Source of the DNA: Anaerobacillus alkalilacustris
GTDB taxonomy: Bacteria; Bacillota; Bacilli; Bacillales; Anaerobacillaceae
Direction: 5' to 3'
Assembly (NCBI RefSeq): GCF_001866005.1
Contig: NZ_MLQR01000022.1
Span: 1 to 49,791, forward strand
DNA length: 49,791 bases
Positions within the stretch are counted from its first letter, which is position 1, and every line of letters begins with the position of its first letter. Both the position numbers and the translations under genes were made by a program. Below are positions 24,655 through 34,138 of the stretch, in pieces. The notes below the pieces were generated by a model. The model had not been told where the DNA came from. It ran no database searches and saw only the letters and a program-made list of their open reading frames with translations.

Positions 24655-24664
24655 GGGTGTGAGA

Positions 24665-26230
24665 ATGAAATTAACGGTAACGTTTTGCGATAACAAAATA
24701 ACATTAAGTGGTGAGGAAAGAGGAGAAATTCTCCCACCATATTATTATTTTTTTCAACAGCGAGTTTTGATTGGTAAGCAAATAGAACGATCACTTGATT
24801 TGTTTCCTCAATACATGTTTCATATTTTCACAGAAACTAATGATGAACGCACGCTAGCGTTTTTTAATGAGTTGAATGCTTATATTGTGAAGGAATATGA
24901 CGTTCATACGTATTGTATCGACTTACCGGCTTCTTTTACACATTTTAAAACGTTAATCAATAGAGAGTTACCCGATGTTGAGGTAATTGTAAATAGCAAT
25001 AATAAACCGAAAAAGAAAAATGAAATAGAAGCAGAAATGGACAAGAATGTTTACAAAGCCCTTTCAACTGTAATGACAAATCAAATTATTGAAAGATACC
25101 GATTATCTGGTCAATTGTATGAAAAAATATACCGAGTTGTTCGATTACGGGTGAATGAATATTTAGAGGAGTTACTTAAACAAGGGAAGGCAAAGCTTAA
25201 TTTTAGGTTTGTAGATAAACATATGACTCTACAGGTTATTCGTATGGAAGTGAATAATCAAAATCCTATAATTAATAAGATCATTAGCCGTTATCAGAAA
25301 GGGCCTAAAAGTGAGAAGCAGCTTATTGAGGACCAATATGAAATGTATAATGGCAATTTCAAAGTAACATTTATTAGTCCATTCTCCTTTGGTAAATCAA
25401 CTCTCGTTAATGGGTTACTTGGAGAAAAGTTGTTAAGTATGGATATTCGTGCAGAAACGGCAATCATCACAAAAGTTACTTGTGCTGATGAAAATCTACT
25501 GCTCGTACAATACCAAAATAAGCGTATTGAAAAATTTCGTTATGATAGTCCTATAGAATTGCGAGAAAAGTTGAAAGAACTTACAGGGGTACGCAGTTCG
25601 GAATTACCAACAGAGGTGCAGATATTTTACAAGATGACTCATCTCCCTGGTGTAACCATCATTGATGCACCTGGGTTAAATTCTAGACATGAAGATCATA
25701 ACGAGATTGCGTTACAAGCACTAGAAATGTGTGATCTTGTTGTCTTTTTAATTAATCCGGCTCATATTGGTGAAGCAAACTTTTCTGAGCAAATTAAAGA
25801 GTTTCTCACAGTGGTAAGTCAAAAAGAACTTAAATACGCTTTTGCTTTGTCTAAAATGGATATTTACAGTGATGATTACGATGTTATCAAGGATGAAATA
25901 GAAATTGTCTTAAAAGATTTAGCCCCTAGTTATTCACCAAAGCAGTTATTTTTTATTTCAGGTTATTTTGGTCTCTATGGAAAATTATTAAGAGGTGGCA
26001 AGGTGGAGCTAAATGAAGTTCGCAAAAATCGCAGTATTTTTGTCATTGAAAATGATGAAATTCTTAGTGGGCGTGAGATAGAGCAGTACCATTCAGAGTT
26101 TCTACTTGATTTTAGTCAAATTGAAAGACTAGAGAGCTTTATCCGAGAAAGAGGTGAATTCAATGCTCCAAACGAACTCCATTTGGATTGTCGAAAACAA
26201 GAGGCAGTTGGAGTCGCTTCGGGAACTTAA
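24665..26230 (+). CDS. Dynamin-like GTPase with N-terminal extension
   Basis: A 521-residue protein. Residues 1-230 are an unrecognised alpha/beta and helical extension. From about 232 there is a dynamin-family G domain: P-loop SPFSFGKST (about 238-246), MDIRAETAIITK (switch I, Thr), DAPGLNSRHEDH (G3, about 334), SKMD (G4, about 395) and FISGYFGLYGK (G5 region). It ends soon after SGREIEQYHSEF, so it lacks the long helical stalk seen in the protein at 27292. The ATG follows GGGGTGTGAGA. It probably pairs with that stalked GTPase, as bacterial dynamin-like proteins often act in pairs. Confidence 0.85.
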   Translation: MKLTVTFCDNKITLSGEERGEILPPYYYFFQQRVLIGKQIERSLDLFPQYMFHIFTETNDERTLAFFNELNAYIVKEYDVHTYCIDLPASFTHFKTLINRELPDVEVIVNSNNKPKKKNEIEAEMDKNVYKALSTVMTNQIIERYRLSGQLYEKIYRVVRLRVNEYLEELLKQGKAKLNFRFVDKHMTLQVIRMEVNNQNPIINKIISRYQKGPKSEKQLIEDQYEMYNGNFKVTFISPFSFGKSTLVNGLLGEKLLSMDIRAETAIITKVTCADENLLLVQYQNKRIEKFRYDSPIELREKLKELTGVRSSELPTEVQIFYKMTHLPGVTIIDAPGLNSRHEDHNEIALQALEMCDLVVFLINPAHIGEANFSEQIKEFLTVVSQKELKYAFALSKMDIYSDDYDVIKDEIEIVLKDLAPSYSPKQLFFISGYFGLYGKLLRGGKVELNEVRKNRSIFVIENDEILSGREIEQYHSEFLLDFSQIERLESFIRERGEFNAPNELHLDCRKQEAVGVASGT

Positions 26231-27341
26231 ACCGAAGCTACATTATAAAGAAGTCGTACTTGAAGCAGAATGTGACATTGAACGGTTGCCAAGCTATGAT
26301 ATGGTCTTTTTCCTTTTAACACCAACGCAAATTGGTCATAAATTTTTTAAAAAAGCTGTAGAAGAAGTGTTCAAGTTCCGTAAAAATAGTAAAACTATTT
26401 TTTTAGCTATTGATGATTGTCATCGACTAGATGATGAAGATGTCATTAAAGTAACGCTAGAGTTAAAAGCTTCTATTAAAGACATATTAAAAAACCCGAC
26501 TGTCTTTAAAGTGTCTTCTTATTATGCTGCTTTGCACCTACAGTTTGAAAGAGGGCAGCTTTCGTTGGAAGATCTTCGTAGAAATCGCGAAGTTATGGTA
26601 CCTACTTTGGAAGGCGAACTGATTATAGGGAAACAATTACAAGAAAATGATCTAGCCATGCTTCTTCCGCTAAGTAAAATGGAACAACTTTTTGAACTTG
26701 TACAGCCTTTTTCCGTAGGTATCCGAAATGCGGGAATTGACGTAACCAAGAAAAATTGGCAAGTGGTGGGTCCGGACCGAACAGGGAAGAGTCTTATTAC
26801 CAACCTTCTTCAACAAAGCATCGGAGAAACAGACCACTTTGTGGAAAACGAAATAGGTACAGTAGATTCGGGGAAATATTATGATGGCATTTTCGTCATC
26901 TTTGATCTTGAATGGGACAAGTGTAGTGGTTACTTAGAAAAAATTTGTACAAGTACAGTTGGTAGTGAAAAAATGATCATTGTAAACAAAGTCGATGATT
27001 TTATGTTCTTTGATCAAAGTCGTGATGACCTATTCAAAGAAATTAGTACAAAGATTCAGAGCTTAACTAGTGATCCTATTTACTATGTTTCATCAGCTTA
27101 TTATCAACAGTATATAAAGCTTCTCCAAGGAGAAGTTACAGTGGATGACATCATCAACGATCCAGATATTGTCTTGGTCGATCCACTAAATTTTCCAATA
27201 GCTAAGGAGAAGAATAAATCGAAACTTGCTCAGCTTCTTTTGGAACAATCTGGTTTTATAGAATTATTACAAAAATTAGGAGTGAAAGACGATGCTAGAG
27301 AGATTTGCAGAGACGAAGAAATTTTTAGTGAATGTGTTTAA
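26163..27341 (+). CDS. Degenerate double GTPase-like protein
   Basis: A 392-residue protein that parallels its neighbours in pieces. Residues 1-180 match the second half of their G domain (MVFFLLTPTQIGHKFFKKAV; YAALHLQFERGQLSLEDLRR; LIIGKQLQENDLAMLLPLSK) without a P-loop. Residues 195-392 start again with a P-loop (GPDRTGKS, about 203-210), skip a DxPG motif, and carry NKVD (about 274) and VSSAYYQQYIKLL. So two incomplete G-domain units are joined in one chain. The ATG follows AGAGGTGA and lies inside the end of the previous gene (68-base overlap). Probably a pseudo-GTPase partner or regulator. Confidence 0.7.
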   Translation: MLQTNSIWIVENKRQLESLRELKPKLHYKEVVLEAECDIERLPSYDMVFFLLTPTQIGHKFFKKAVEEVFKFRKNSKTIFLAIDDCHRLDDEDVIKVTLELKASIKDILKNPTVFKVSSYYAALHLQFERGQLSLEDLRRNREVMVPTLEGELIIGKQLQENDLAMLLPLSKMEQLFELVQPFSVGIRNAGIDVTKKNWQVVGPDRTGKSLITNLLQQSIGETDHFVENEIGTVDSGKYYDGIFVIFDLEWDKCSGYLEKICTSTVGSEKMIIVNKVDDFMFFDQSRDDLFKEISTKIQSLTSDPIYYVSSAYYQQYIKLLQGEVTVDDIINDPDIVLVDPLNFPIAKEKNKSKLAQLLLEQSGFIELLQKLGVKDDAREICRDEEIFSECV

Positions 27342-29424
27342 TGAAATACAAAATTCAGAGGATATTGATCAATATATTGTCGAGAATTCCATTGTTTCAG
27401 ACGAAATTTTACGACTTGAAAATGGGGATTTTAAAATTGCTCTTGTAGCCCCTTTTAGTGCTGGGAAATCTACATTTATCAATTCAATTATTGGTAAAGA
27501 TTTGTTAAGTATGGATATTCGTGCAGAAACGTCGGTTATTACAAAGATTAGTTACTCTGAACATATTAATATAGAAGTCACCTATATTCAAAATGACAAA
27601 GTCGAAGTGATTGAGACAGACGATTTCGGTGCACCTCTTACGTATGACACTTGTAAAGAAGTACTGAAAAAAATTACGACGGTTCGTGATGAAAAAAATG
27701 AGGAACTGATCCGTCAGGTAGTTGTTTATTGTCCACTCGAAATTTGTAAAGACAATGTAGAAATAATTGATACTCCTGGGTTGTTTTCTCGTCATGAAAA
27801 GCATGAAGCGATTACAAATAATATAATTCCTCAAGTGAACGCGGTCATCTTTATGATTGATCCAGACAGTGTAGGAGAAGCAAATTTTACAGATAAAATT
27901 CGTAATTATGTTAATTCCGCAAAAAATTCTAGTTTAGAAGAAGACGGACGTCACATTTTCTTTGTGATTAATAAAATTGATGTGTTTGATGCGGAAGATA
28001 TTGCAAAAGCTAGACATGAATTAGAGGAAGTTCTTTCTGGAATAATCATGAAGCCTAACATTCATGAAGTATCTGCTTATTTTGGAATGAGAGGTAAGCA
28101 GGTTCGTAGTGGTGATATAGAAATTACGGATATTCAAAAAGATCGAAAAATAAAAATTCCTGATCCTATTGATTCTGAATACACGATATCGGGAAGACAA
28201 ATTACGGAAAATAATACACTTGACATTATTCACTTTAGTAAAATTAGAGAACTGGAAAAATCTCTTGGTGAATACCTTCAAAGTAAAAACCAATACTTAA
28301 TTACAGACGTTATTTCTAGTATTCGTAATATCCTATCCGATTCATTAAATAAACTAAAATTTGAAATTAAAGAAATTACTTCGACGATAGAAGAAGATCA
28401 ATCAATTTATATTGAAAGAATTGATCAGCTTCGTGCAGAAATTGAATCTGTAAAAGTAAAAACGTTAGCAAATATTAATAGTCTTGTTATGAGAAGAATT
28501 AGAGGTGGGATTTCCGATAGTAGTTTAGAAGACGAAATCTCTGATGAAATCGAACAACAATTAGTTGGGACAGCCAAGGATATCGAACGAGAAATGTTTA
28601 AGAAGTGGTCAAAGGCAAAACAAGGAATTAACCGTCATAATGCAGAGGAAATAGTAGAAACGGTAATTTTAGAAGCAGAAGATTTCCTTGTGTTAAAGGT
28701 AAAAGAACTGGTAAGACAATCATTTTTAAATGTGAAAAAGATTATCTCTGCTTTAATTAGTGACATTCAACAGCTGCTTAATACTGTTACAGAAAAGTTT
28801 GAAGAAGCGGAAATCAAAAACTTAGGTTCTAAAATGGACCGTATTGGAAATTTAAATGTAGATAGTTTAGTTGGCTCTACGATGAGTAATATTGAACGAG
28901 AATTTTCAAGTATTATCGTTTCAATCGCTAAAGATTGTCAAGAAAAGGTTCGAGATGCCTATGATTCGTCCGTTTCAATGGTAAAGAAAAAAGGTGTATG
29001 GAACTGGCTCAAAGGACTATTTGGTGCTGAAGATTATGAGGAGAAGTTCGACTTATACCGTTTTAAACGAGAGCTTGATATTTTAGTTGATGACTTAACT
29101 GACACGATGAAAAATAGACTTATGGAAAGTCATGTAGCGATTTCTGAGCCGATTTTCTCAATGTCCAATGTGATTATGGATGATATTAATGGTGAAGTAT
29201 CTAAAATCATTACTAATGTGGTGAAAATTAAGGAGAGCGTGTTGGTTGATTTAAAATCTGAAATGGATCGTAATGAGGATGAAAAGCGCACTTCTATTGA
29301 ACTGAAACAGGTAAAGACTTCTAGTGTGAAGGAAATTAGTCACCGATTTGAAGAAAGGTTACTTGGATTAACAGAGGAGGTTATTGAAGATGAACTTTCC
29401 ATCGAAAGCCCAGTCTATCAATGA
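27292..29424 (+). CDS. Bacterial dynamin-like protein with stalk
   Basis: A 710-residue dynamin-family protein. The G domain covers residues 45-300: P-loop APFSAGKST (about 52-60), LLSMDIRAETSVITK, DTPGLFSRHEKH (D160), NKID (about 226) and VSAYFGMRGK. Residues 330-700 are long helices as in a bacterial dynamin stalk, with an aromatic amphipathic patch (GVWNWLKGLFGAED, about 567-581) that could be the membrane-inserting paddle. The ATG follows AGGAGTGAA and overlaps the previous gene by 50 bases. Expected role: GTP-driven membrane binding or remodelling. It shares a 15-residue switch region with the GTPase at 24665. Confidence 0.9.
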   Translation: MLERFAETKKFLVNVFNEIQNSEDIDQYIVENSIVSDEILRLENGDFKIALVAPFSAGKSTFINSIIGKDLLSMDIRAETSVITKISYSEHINIEVTYIQNDKVEVIETDDFGAPLTYDTCKEVLKKITTVRDEKNEELIRQVVVYCPLEICKDNVEIIDTPGLFSRHEKHEAITNNIIPQVNAVIFMIDPDSVGEANFTDKIRNYVNSAKNSSLEEDGRHIFFVINKIDVFDAEDIAKARHELEEVLSGIIMKPNIHEVSAYFGMRGKQVRSGDIEITDIQKDRKIKIPDPIDSEYTISGRQITENNTLDIIHFSKIRELEKSLGEYLQSKNQYLITDVISSIRNILSDSLNKLKFEIKEITSTIEEDQSIYIERIDQLRAEIESVKVKTLANINSLVMRRIRGGISDSSLEDEISDEIEQQLVGTAKDIEREMFKKWSKAKQGINRHNAEEIVETVILEAEDFLVLKVKELVRQSFLNVKKIISALISDIQQLLNTVTEKFEEAEIKNLGSKMDRIGNLNVDSLVGSTMSNIEREFSSIIVSIAKDCQEKVRDAYDSSVSMVKKKGVWNWLKGLFGAEDYEEKFDLYRFKRELDILVDDLTDTMKNRLMESHVAISEPIFSMSNVIMDDINGEVSKIITNVVKIKESVLVDLKSEMDRNEDEKRTSIELKQVKTSSVKEISHRFEERLLGLTEEVIEDELSIESPVYQ

Positions 29425-30067
29425 TTATCTAGATAAAATGTATGATCAGCTTATAAAGGACAGTGCATTTATAAGTGACTTTGAAACATTACAAAAAAAG
29501 TGCAACGTCGAAACTAGAAAGCTATCAAATTATAGTATTGCCATTTTAGAGGAAATAAAAAACGAGGTGACAAAAGCTTCTTTAACTCTAGATAATAATA
29601 AGAATGTGATTGCCGAACTTGATGGTATTCACCGTAATTTAGCTATTAGGCCATTTCAATTAACGAAGGAAGAGTGTTTATATGTAGAACAGGCTCCTGT
29701 TTCGAATCAGGTTCATCCTAAGCAAGGAAAACAAGAACGGCAAGGTACTTTCAACAAAGGGACAGGAGTAGGTGCCATCGTTGGATTAGGAGTGGGCTTT
29801 TTTATCGTAAAAAGCCCTAATCCTCTTCTGTTAGTTATTTCTACTCTCTCTGGCGCTTTAGTAGGTACGATTTTTCGGTTAGCATCTTCAAAGCCGCCTG
29901 TAAATACACCGAAAGAACTTTCAGCAAGTATCGAAAAACCAGTCCAACGGTTTGGAAAAGTGAATAAAGAAAAGTTTGAAACGGTTGTTAGGCAAAGAAA
30001 AGCGGCTATCCAAACTCTGTTTAAGCAGTACATTCAACAATTAGAGGAAGCCTGCCGCCGATATTAA
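29390..30067 (+). CDS. Small protein with glycine-rich membrane hairpin
   Basis: A 225-residue protein: a helical N-terminus (1-110), then a Gly-rich double hydrophobic segment (GVGAIVGLGVGFFIVK and LLLVISTLSGALVGTIF, about residues 122-165) separated by a Lys-Ser-Pro-Asn-Pro turn, then a basic helical tail (KVNKEKFETVVRQRKAAIQT). This is a re-entrant or two-helix membrane insert with glycine-zipper spacing. GAGGAGG lies 9 bases ahead of the ATG, inside the previous gene. No family recognised. The hairpin could contact the dynamin-like proteins or form oligomers in the membrane. Confidence 0.65.
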   Translation: MNFPSKAQSINDYLDKMYDQLIKDSAFISDFETLQKKCNVETRKLSNYSIAILEEIKNEVTKASLTLDNNKNVIAELDGIHRNLAIRPFQLTKEECLYVEQAPVSNQVHPKQGKQERQGTFNKGTGVGAIVGLGVGFFIVKSPNPLLLVISTLSGALVGTIFRLASSKPPVNTPKELSASIEKPVQRFGKVNKEKFETVVRQRKAAIQTLFKQYIQQLEEACRRY

Positions 30068-30091
30068 CATAGGAAGAGGGTTGCATTTATT

Positions 30092-32881
30092 GTGCAAGAA
30101 GATATCGTTCAATTGAAAAGAATTCAGACTCCTTTGCAAGAGCAACGTTTACGTCTCTCAAGTAGCAACTTATCGGAATATCATTTTTTTCAAATAAGGA
30201 AGATCACTATTTCTGATCAACTTGAAATAGGAGAAATTCAAAGCTTTGTCAATCGCAGTATAAAGGAGTTTATTGCTTCATTAACGGACTTGACGTCACC
30301 GCTAATTTTTCGAGTCAAAAGTAATCGTGAAAATCGAACGTTGACTTTGTTACTCGGGGCTAAACGAAAGAGTGGTGCCTCCATTGCCGAAAGATTTAGT
30401 TCCTATTTTCAATCCGTGGATTTTCATGAGGTAAATGAAACGAATGTAGATGATGACTACAATACCCAAGCTATTATTACTGGAATTCCAGCCTACAATG
30501 ATACGAAATATGTAAATTATATTGAGCCGTTCGTTAGGCTTATTCAAAATAAAGATGTCTTACTTGAGATCGTAGCAAAACCAGTAAATAAATCAACGAT
30601 TCTACGGCAGTTAGAAAACGTAACTGAGCTGAGAACGAAAAACTCTCTCGATTTAAAGCAGAGTTATTCAGAAAGTACAGCTACTTCTGATACGTCTTCT
30701 ACGAGTTTAGGACAAACTTACACTGATGGAAGCAATAGTGGTGGTGGATTGTTGGTCGTTAATTCAAGTAATTCAACCAGTGAAGGAACAACAAGTTCTA
30801 GTTCAGACACAAAAGGCACAACGGAAACATTAACAAAAAATATGGAAAAGTCAGATCATCAAGCATTAGAGGTAGACGCTCTTTTAGAAGTTCATGCCAC
30901 CCGTTTGCAGCAATCCCTTTCATCAGGACTTTGGAAAACATCTGTGTCCATTTATGCTAAAGATCGTGCTGATGTTTCGAGTGCTAGTGAAGTATATAAA
31001 TCAACATATTGTCAGGATGCAGTCGAGCCATATCAAGTGTTTTTGTTAAAGGAAATGTACCCAACGGTTGGTTTGGTAGAAAAAGGAGCTTCAGGACAAA
31101 CGATGGATTTATTCCATGAGCAATTTCGCGAGTTTTCTTTTTTAACAGGTGATGAGCTATCGTATGCTATAGATGTACCAAAAGAAGAGTATAACGGCTA
31201 TGAATTTTCTCAAGTCCCAAGATTTAGTCAAAACCTAACAGAAAAAAAAGGAATTCCGTTAGGGCATCTTTATGATGGGGAAAAGAAAACGACTACGTTA
31301 TTTCATCTCGATAAAAACAAGCTTGTTAAGCATGTTTTAGTGGCAGGTATTACAGGGAGTGGTAAGACAAACACACTTTTTAATTTGTTAAGAAATGTAA
31401 ATGTTCCATTTCTAATCATTGAACCAGCTAAAAAGGAGTATCGTGCATTACAAAACATAATTCCTAATTTACGAGTATATACAATGGGAAATGAATCCGT
31501 CTCCCCCCTTAGAATTAATCCGTTTTATTTCCCGGATCATGTGAATATTCAACAGCATATTGATCATTTAAAAGTGATTTTTAATGCTTCATTTACAATG
31601 TATGCTTCGATGCCTAACATCTTAGAGCAATGCATTAATAATATATATATGAAAAAAGGTTGGAGTTTAACAACATCCACAAATATTTACCAAAGTGATC
31701 ATGTTAATTATGAAAAATATTTTCCGACCATTGAAGATCTTTACTATGAAATTGATGATTATACGAAGGAACTGGGCTACGCTCAAGAGCAAATGCATAA
31801 TATTCGTGCAGCTCTATTAACACGAATAAAAAGCTTAATGACTGGTGGAAAGGGTTTTATGCTCAATACCTCAGAGACGATGGATATTAAGACAATTTTA
31901 CAATATCCAACTGTTCTAGAGTTAGATGCAGTGGCTGATGATGATGAAAAATCACTGATTATCGGTTTAATTTCAATCTTTATTTATGAGTATTTAAAGG
32001 CAAATGAAACTGAGTTTACAGGAGTATTAAAGCATTTACTCGTATTAGAAGAAGCACATAGGATTTTTGCCAATGTTAATCAACATGGTAGTCAAGAGCA
32101 TGTGAACATTAAAGGAAAAGCCGTGGAAAGCTTGAGTAACATTCTTTCTGAAATTCGTGCCTATGGCGAAGGGATGATTATAGTTGATCAGGTGCCAACA
32201 AAATTAGCCCCGGACGTTTTAAAAAACACGAATACTAAAATCATTCATAGAATTGTTTCAAAAGATGATGCTGAATATGTTGCTAATTCACTAGCATTAC
32301 CTAACGAAAAAATTCATTTCATAAGTAAGCTTACAAACGGTGCCGCTCTTTTGTATAGCGATGGTATGAATGCTCCGGCTCATGTACAAATTTCACATGG
32401 AAAAGGACATCTTTATTTTATGTCCGATCAAGATTTGAAACAGAAAAGTAGTTTGTACAATCAATTAGATGCAAAACGAATGCATCCTTTAACGGAAATC
32501 ATTATACAGAACATGTCTCTTTATTCTGAGCTTACCAAGGAAGTGGAGAGGTTTTATTTATCATTACTTAAAGAGCCACTTCAACACTTGCACACTAACT
32601 ATAAGCGTACAAAAGAAGCGATTAGTAGTCATGCAAGTATATATGGTTTTGATATGAGGATTGATATAGATGATTTTGTGTTTTCTTTTGTGAACGAAGC
32701 CTTATTTAAGTTAGTTAAAGCAAATAAGAAAATTAACAAACAGATTAACAAGCGGATTTTTATAGAAAAATATCTTGAAGTATGTCTCGATCTCTTATCG
32801 AAACCATACGAACATAACCGAAAAGAATACACCTTATTAACGATTAATCAAAAAAAACTAGGTGGTGACTACATTGTTTGA
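30092..32881 (+). CDS. HerA/DUF87-type hexameric ATPase
   Basis: A 929-residue ATPase. Walker A AGITGSGKTNTLF lies at about 417-429, Walker B HLLVLEEAHRIF at about 646-657, and the sensor-like SEIRAYGEGMIIVDQVPTKL with NTNTKIIHRI at 684-715. These are HerA/FtsK/VirB4-class DUF87 features; EPAKKEYRAL after strand 2 is typical of HerA. The 400-residue N-terminal region contains a Ser/Thr/Gly-rich linker (about 190-250), and the last 150 residues are helical. GTG start after AGGAAGAGGG. HerA-class motors pump DNA or protein and in defence systems pair with nucleases; a nuclease-like gene follows directly. Confidence 0.88.
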   Translation: MQEDIVQLKRIQTPLQEQRLRLSSSNLSEYHFFQIRKITISDQLEIGEIQSFVNRSIKEFIASLTDLTSPLIFRVKSNRENRTLTLLLGAKRKSGASIAERFSSYFQSVDFHEVNETNVDDDYNTQAIITGIPAYNDTKYVNYIEPFVRLIQNKDVLLEIVAKPVNKSTILRQLENVTELRTKNSLDLKQSYSESTATSDTSSTSLGQTYTDGSNSGGGLLVVNSSNSTSEGTTSSSSDTKGTTETLTKNMEKSDHQALEVDALLEVHATRLQQSLSSGLWKTSVSIYAKDRADVSSASEVYKSTYCQDAVEPYQVFLLKEMYPTVGLVEKGASGQTMDLFHEQFREFSFLTGDELSYAIDVPKEEYNGYEFSQVPRFSQNLTEKKGIPLGHLYDGEKKTTTLFHLDKNKLVKHVLVAGITGSGKTNTLFNLLRNVNVPFLIIEPAKKEYRALQNIIPNLRVYTMGNESVSPLRINPFYFPDHVNIQQHIDHLKVIFNASFTMYASMPNILEQCINNIYMKKGWSLTTSTNIYQSDHVNYEKYFPTIEDLYYEIDDYTKELGYAQEQMHNIRAALLTRIKSLMTGGKGFMLNTSETMDIKTILQYPTVLELDAVADDDEKSLIIGLISIFIYEYLKANETEFTGVLKHLLVLEEAHRIFANVNQHGSQEHVNIKGKAVESLSNILSEIRAYGEGMIIVDQVPTKLAPDVLKNTNTKIIHRIVSKDDAEYVANSLALPNEKIHFISKLTNGAALLYSDGMNAPAHVQISHGKGHLYFMSDQDLKQKSSLYNQLDAKRMHPLTEIIIQNMSLYSELTKEVERFYLSLLKEPLQHLHTNYKRTKEAISSHASIYGFDMRIDIDDFVFSFVNEALFKLVKANKKINKQINKRIFIEKYLEVCLDLLSKPYEHNRKEYTLLTINQKKLGGDYIV

Positions 32882-33692
32882 ATTCTCAGCGATGGTGGAA
32901 GGATTCAGAAATATTGCGGCAAAGACAGAAACAACGCAAGAGGTATCTGAAATTGAACTAACAAAAGATTGGGATTCAAAAAATATAGAAATGGAGAAAT
33001 TCCCTCTTGAAGATTGGCGGAAATTTGAAGTTGAATATATGGATCAATCACAGCAAGAATTGCTAAATGCTAATGATGCTGAGCGCTATATGTCAGATGA
33101 TATCGGTCTCAATGAAAAGACTCGTGAATTTTCTGACCCAGCCTACATTAATGAGATTCGCTCTAAAAATGAAAATGTAGATCAGGTGTTGACTAGACAG
33201 GAGGAATCCCTGAAAACTAATGGTTCTGATTTGAACTACCAACGTATTGATGAACAGTTAGAACGGTATAAAGGAACTGTATTTGAGCATCAGTTGAAGG
33301 ATACATTAAAAGATCATTTTGATATTGTTGAAGATAAGCAGCAAGTCGTACAAGTAGAGTGGGGCGAAACAAAGCCTGACGTTATTTTACGAGGGGCAGT
33401 AGAAGATATGAAAATCGGTGATTTAGAGATTAATAAAGGTGATGATCTCTTTATAGAAGCCAAATGTGGCTCAAGTGACTATATTCGTAGCGAAATGGGG
33501 CATATGGTAAAACAAGTAGAAGGTCATGATGGAAACTCATTGGTAGTTTTGACAAAGGATTATTTAGACATTAGCCCAGAGATCCGTGCTGAATTTGAAA
33601 AGAAACTAGCTGAAAAAAATAGTGCCGTATATGTAGTAGATGTAAAGGCAACAGACGTTAGTATTGGACTAACCAATAGTTTAAGGTTATAA
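32874..33692 (+). CDS. PD-(D/E)XK nuclease-like protein
   Basis: A 272-residue protein with an acidic helical N-terminus and a C-terminal domain that fits the PD-(D/E)XK fold: RYKGTVFEHQLKDTLKDHF with a conserved-type Glu (about 137), KPDVILRG (Asp about 168), LFIEAKCG (E-x-K about 194-196) and, after a helix, NSLVVLTKDYL. The TTG at 32874 is chosen because AGGTGGTGA ends 5 bases before it; earlier GTG codons lie on that RBS. It overlaps the ATPase gene by 8 bases, indicating coupled translation. The active site appears complete. Family assignment is by motif only. Confidence 0.65.
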   Translation: MFEFSAMVEGFRNIAAKTETTQEVSEIELTKDWDSKNIEMEKFPLEDWRKFEVEYMDQSQQELLNANDAERYMSDDIGLNEKTREFSDPAYINEIRSKNENVDQVLTRQEESLKTNGSDLNYQRIDEQLERYKGTVFEHQLKDTLKDHFDIVEDKQQVVQVEWGETKPDVILRGAVEDMKIGDLEINKGDDLFIEAKCGSSDYIRSEMGHMVKQVEGHDGNSLVVLTKDYLDISPEIRAEFEKKLAEKNSAVYVVDVKATDVSIGLTNSLRL

Positions 33693-33707
33693 GAGAGGTG
33701 AATGAAC

Positions 33708-34130
33708 ATGAGGCAAACGTATTACGGGGTACGTTCAACTGTCTATCAACAATTAGAAAAGGATATCAACCTTTACAGTCAGCTCACAAGGAATTTATAC
33801 AATCGAGCATTGGGTAAGGACCAAAAGCAAGCCGTATTGACCGAAAAAGAAGCGTTAAAGGCAACGATTCAACAACAACTTTCCAATTCAGGAATCATCC
33901 TTGGCTTTTTAAACTCTGAACAAATAGAGGAAGTTGAAACAGAGATCGAAAACATCAGCAGCGAAGAGCTAAAGGGAATACTGCGATCTAACTTTATTCC
34001 CTATTTTCAACTAGAGTCACTCATTGTATCATTATCGACGATCCGTGAAACAGCTGCTCTCACAAATTTAATTTTCTTTTTAGAAAGGGCCAAACAAAAC
34101 GAACAAAACATTATTGTTTGGATTATGTAG
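33708..34130 (+). CDS. Helical protein of unknown function
   Basis: A 140-residue, mostly helical, soluble protein (VYQQLEKDINLYSQLTRNLY; EALKATIQQQLSNSGIILGF). No signal peptide, membrane helix or recognised motif. The ATG at 33708 is 6 bases after AGAGGTGA; an in-frame ATG at 33702 touches the RBS. The stop lies within the leader of the next gene. It probably belongs to the same operon as a structural or adaptor subunit. Confidence 0.6.
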   Translation: MRQTYYGVRSTVYQQLEKDINLYSQLTRNLYNRALGKDQKQAVLTEKEALKATIQQQLSNSGIILGFLNSEQIEEVETEIENISSEELKGILRSNFIPYFQLESLIVSLSTIRETAALTNLIFFLERAKQNEQNIIVWIM

Positions 34131-34138
34131 GTGATAAA

